A DNA stretch of 64,000 nucleotides from Rhinopomastus cyanomelas (Eukaryota; Chordata; Aves; Bucerotiformes; Rhinopomastidae): contig VXBP01004470.1 of NCBI GenBank assembly GCA_013400115.1, positions 682,001-746,000 on the forward strand, read 5' to 3'. The notes under the pieces are model-generated. The model made no database searches. It was not told where the DNA came from and saw only the letters and a list, made by a program, of their open reading frames with translations. Position numbers and translations under genes: made by a program. Numbering within the stretch: the stretch's first letter is position 1; the number at the start of each line of letters is the position of its first letter. Below are positions 61,301 through 64,000 of this stretch, piece after piece.

Positions 61301-62424
61301 TGCCATTTGAGATGTCCTAGGGAGCTTGAAATGTCTGTGTGTGTTTCTGGCAAGTACAACATAAGATTATTGAAATTTGCAACCTTCAGGACTGAAAACT
61401 AGAGGGATGGTCAATGCTCTAGGGCACCTCAGAGAGCAGTAAGTTTCCAACAGAATCAAAGCCAAAGAAAAGCTCTTTCCCGAAGGTTTGGAACTCAAAT
61501 GGTTCTTCATAGTCCAATTTACTTTTGGTAAGAAGAATCTAGATTATCATGCTGAGCAAACAATAGATTTAGTTAATAATTTTAAGTAACAGGTGCACAG
61601 GAAACATAAACCCTGTAACACCCTGTTTCCAGAAAACTCTGCCTCACCAATGAGTAATTACTGGGTTTCTCTGTATTGACTCAGCTGTCCTTCCACTCTC
61701 AAGCATGTAGATGCCAGGAGATACTATAATACAATACTGAAGACATGTCTATACTAGAACTATACTACAGTACATAAATTCATATATACTATGAGGTAAT
61801 ACATGCTGCAGAAGTGTATTACCTCAGAGCATGTATGTTCAGCATCAGGTAGTGCTTTACGTGTATATACTTGATGGCTCCCTGTAATGTGGCACACTCA
61901 GCAATAATTTTTATCTGGGATTTGTATCTAAAAACGTAGTGGTCTGGATTGCTATCAGATAATTTTAGTAGATTATTGAAAAATACTCTAATTTTTGCTA
62001 ATTCTTTCTTGATAATCATCTGCTCCAAATTAAGAACTGAACAACGCAAAACAGTCTTGAAGAGAAACTTATCTTAAAATAATAATTGTGAGTCATTTAA
62101 TGTTTAATTAATGGGATTTATTTCCACTCTTACAGTTCTTTTGTTAAAAAAGACGTGAAAATAATAAAGTGACACATGGTAATGTGTCTCTCTCTGCTTT
62201 TAGCTGAAACATATCCCATCTGTTTTTACCTGGGTTCTGAAACTACTCTGATGAAGTACCCTTGAGAAGTATACAGCATAATGAAAACAGCATTTCAGAT
62301 ATTTAAAGTCATTTTTCAGATGGGTAGCAGAAAACATCGTGAATGTTGCTGACTGATTCAATCAAAAATGAGTTTTAGCAAATGGAAGTGGTGGTCAGCT
62401 CTTTTCTGTAATTTATGGGGTGTG

Positions 62425-62526
62425 TGAGGCTCTGGGCAACCTGATCTAGTTGATGATGTGCCTGCTCACTGCAGGGGGTTTGAACCAGAGGACCTTTGCA
62501 GGTCTTTTCCAACCTAGGTGATCCTA
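62425..62526 (+). mobile_element. CR1 LINE 3' fragment, diverged subfamily
   Basis: 'tgaggctctgggcaacctga', 'tctagttgatgatgtgcctg', 'ctcactgcagggggtttgaa', 'ccagaggacctttgcaggtc', 'ttttccaacctaggtgatcc'. The order matches the '3-prime gggcaacctg...ggttgga...gacctttgaggtcccttccaac' layout of the subfamily at 49441; the tail has decayed. Confidence 0.8.
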
Positions 62527-63314
62527 AGTTTAAACTTCTTCCATGCCATTTCTATTTAAACTGTATGTTCCATCACATAATTACAGTTGTTCAAAGTCTG
62601 TAACAAAGATCCACATAATTAATATTCTGTTAAAGGAACTGTCTTCCAGCAGTTTTTAGATTGTCACAAAAACATCTTCAATCTTACGCTCCCTTGTTGC
62701 TACTGCAAAGGAAACACTAATTATGTAATAAAAACCAAATGAAAACCAGAAAATATATTTATATATAGCATCGAGATAAACACTGAGATAAACGTTGAGC
62801 TTAACAGGTACTTTTCCTAGATGTTCTCAGCTTCCAAATAATTTAACTCATTCACCTAATTCCATTATATCAATCATTTTGATGACTCTGCTCAAACCAT
62901 GAAATAGGATTTCCAGCTTTGGCACTGAAGTATTTTTTGGTTTTCTTTTTATTTAAGGTAACAGATTGAAGTAAAAGCCTGGTTTGGCAGAAGACAGTGT
63001 ATGTCTTAGCAGTAAATAAATAAAAGCCACAAGCAAGTGAGCGTTATAGCACCAAGGATTTTGCTGGATCTTTTTTTTAACTAAACCTGTACACACAGGT
63101 TTTTGCTCCCAGATTTTACTTTACTAAGTACTTTTATGGCAAACTTATGGGACATTGTGCTAGAGTATAGTTAGACAATTCAGTGGCAAAGCTGAAGGAA
63201 ATCCTCATTAAGTCTTTATATTTTTTAAAGTAGAAGTAGTACTACCCCCTATTCTCATATAAGTAGTTAAAATGAAAAAGCCTGAATATATTTTAATTAA
63301 TTATATCTGTATAA
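62527..63314. other. Unique AT-rich DNA, no gene seen
   Basis: No gene or transposon recognised. A 13-bp tandem repeat 'gagataaacactg/gagataaacgttg' lies near 62774-62799. Confidence 0.5.
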
Positions 63315-63487
63315 ATCATAGAATCATAGAATCATTCAAGTTAGAAAAGACCCTTGGGACCATCAAGTCCAACCACCAACTCCGCTCTACAAGTTCACTC
63401 CTAAGCCATACCCCAACACTGTATCTAAGCAACTGTTAAACACATCCAGGGATAGTGACTCAACCACCACCCTGGGCAGCCTGTTTT
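63315..63487 (-). mobile_element. CR1 LINE 3' fragment, middle-aged subfamily
   Basis: 'atcatagaatcatagaatca', 'ttcaagttagaaaagaccct', 'tgggaccatcaagtccaacc', 'cacatccagggatagtgact', 'caaccaccaccctgggcagc', 'ctgtttta'. Reverse orientation, related in wording to the copy at 54531. Confidence 0.9.
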
Positions 63488-64000
63488 AGTAGGAAGTAGA
63501 ATTAAGTAATAGTTTATGCTACCTGATTCTGTACTTTTGTATTGTTTCATTTTCTTACAGACATAAACACTTCCTAATGGTTATTGCAAGGGCTTTGGCA
63601 ATGCCTGGAATCAGAGTAAGGCATACTAGGTCAAGGGATGTGGGAGGAAGTTAGGCTGTTTGGACCTACTCCTACAGAACATTGTAAAATAATCCTTTCC
63701 ATATTGTTTAGTTTGCTGGTGTGGATTTCACTGAGCTTTTAAAATTATTTCATTAATCTGCTCTTGTGTATTTTCACAAATTGTCACAAGTGAAAAAACA
63801 TAGAAGTATAATAAATATGTGCTTTTTCCCAGTAAATCAACATAAAAATTTGTCACTGTATTGCAGATAGGACTCCACAGGTGAACAATCAATATTCCAT
63901 TCTTATTGGCACACATATTCTTTCACCACTTTTAAAAGCATTTTATAAAATAAATATGTTCTGCTAATATTTAGCTTTATTCATAAATTTTTATGCTATT
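63488..64000. other. Unique AT-rich DNA at the right edge
   Basis: No gene or transposon recognised up to the end of the window. Confidence 0.5.

Larger units (their letters stand above)
56677..62424. other. Long stretch without named elements
   Basis: About 5.7 kb. The left third (56900-57650) is less AT-rich and carries a 142-codon ORF at 56984-57412 that I do not recognise; it may be decayed ERV internal sequence or chance. A TA-rich palindromic repeat lies at 58232-58315. The minus ORF 58273-58671 (132 codons) runs into that repeat, which gives its tyrosine run. From 59600 to 62400 the DNA is very AT-rich, with a T9/A9 inverted pair at 60449-60466. No RNA gene recognised. Confidence 0.45.

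Noticed and set aside
1..64000. CRISPR array, operon, prophage or other prokaryotic system
   Set aside because: The repeats are dispersed CR1 LINE fragments in both orientations, not regularly spaced; the DNA is vertebrate.

Overview
The window is nuclear DNA of a bird, seen without any convincing host protein-coding gene. The diagnosis rests on CR1 LINE fragments. About two dozen pieces end in the CR1 3' signature: a block reading 'ggactagatgatctttcgag', then 'gtcccttccaa', then a short repeat of the type 'attctatga', with no poly(A) tail. Several copies still encode the C-terminal end of the CR1 ORF2 reverse-transcriptase polyprotein. The dense, fairly young CR1 load and the LTR types fit a neoavian bird. 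A CR1-rich group such as woodpeckers is possible, but that is a guess. The background is AT-rich, stop codons are frequent in all frames, and no chain of exons is visible, so this is either intergenic DNA or the inside of a very long intron.

Layout. 1-14.8 kb: a 5'-truncated CR1 at the left edge, an older reverse-strand CR1 (3.1-3.7 kb), short CR1 tails near 8.2 and 9.9 kb, an older CR1 at 11.6 kb, a clean solo LTR at 13280-14018 with a 5-bp target duplication, and a CR1 3' piece at 14.7 kb. 14.8-30 kb: mostly unique AT-rich DNA holding the longest ORF of the window (15550-16092, unrecognised), CR1 pieces at 18.0, 22.4 and 23.1 kb, an LTR-like block from 24604, and an old CR1 at 29.75 kb. 30-50 kb: CR1 copies at 35.8, 38.2, 41.1, 42.7, 46.9, 47.9 and 49.4 kb (the last abutted tail-to-tail by another tail), and a possible ancient copy at 45.6 kb. 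50-64 kb: a very old LINE-like stretch containing a perfect zero-length-exon splice motif (50822/50823), CR1 pieces at 52.05, 52.5, 54.5, 56.1, 62.4 and 63.3 kb, and an endogenous retrovirus remnant. That remnant is an LTR end with a tRNA-Phe-type primer binding site at 55969, cut off by a CR1 about 110 bp downstream.

The elements form age layers. Young copies carry the 'cctcgaaagatcatctagtc' tail, and some keep long open ORF2 stretches. A middle layer consists of diverged reverse-strand copies (3.1, 54.5 and 63.3 kb). An old layer (11.6, 29.75, possibly 45.6 and 50.6 kb) is recognised only by order of motifs. No CRISPR, operon, tRNA, rRNA or novel multi-gene system is present. The most useful leads are the solo LTR, the tRNA-Phe ERV remnant, a 5-nt frameshifting deletion shared by CR1 copies, and the candidate recursive splice site.
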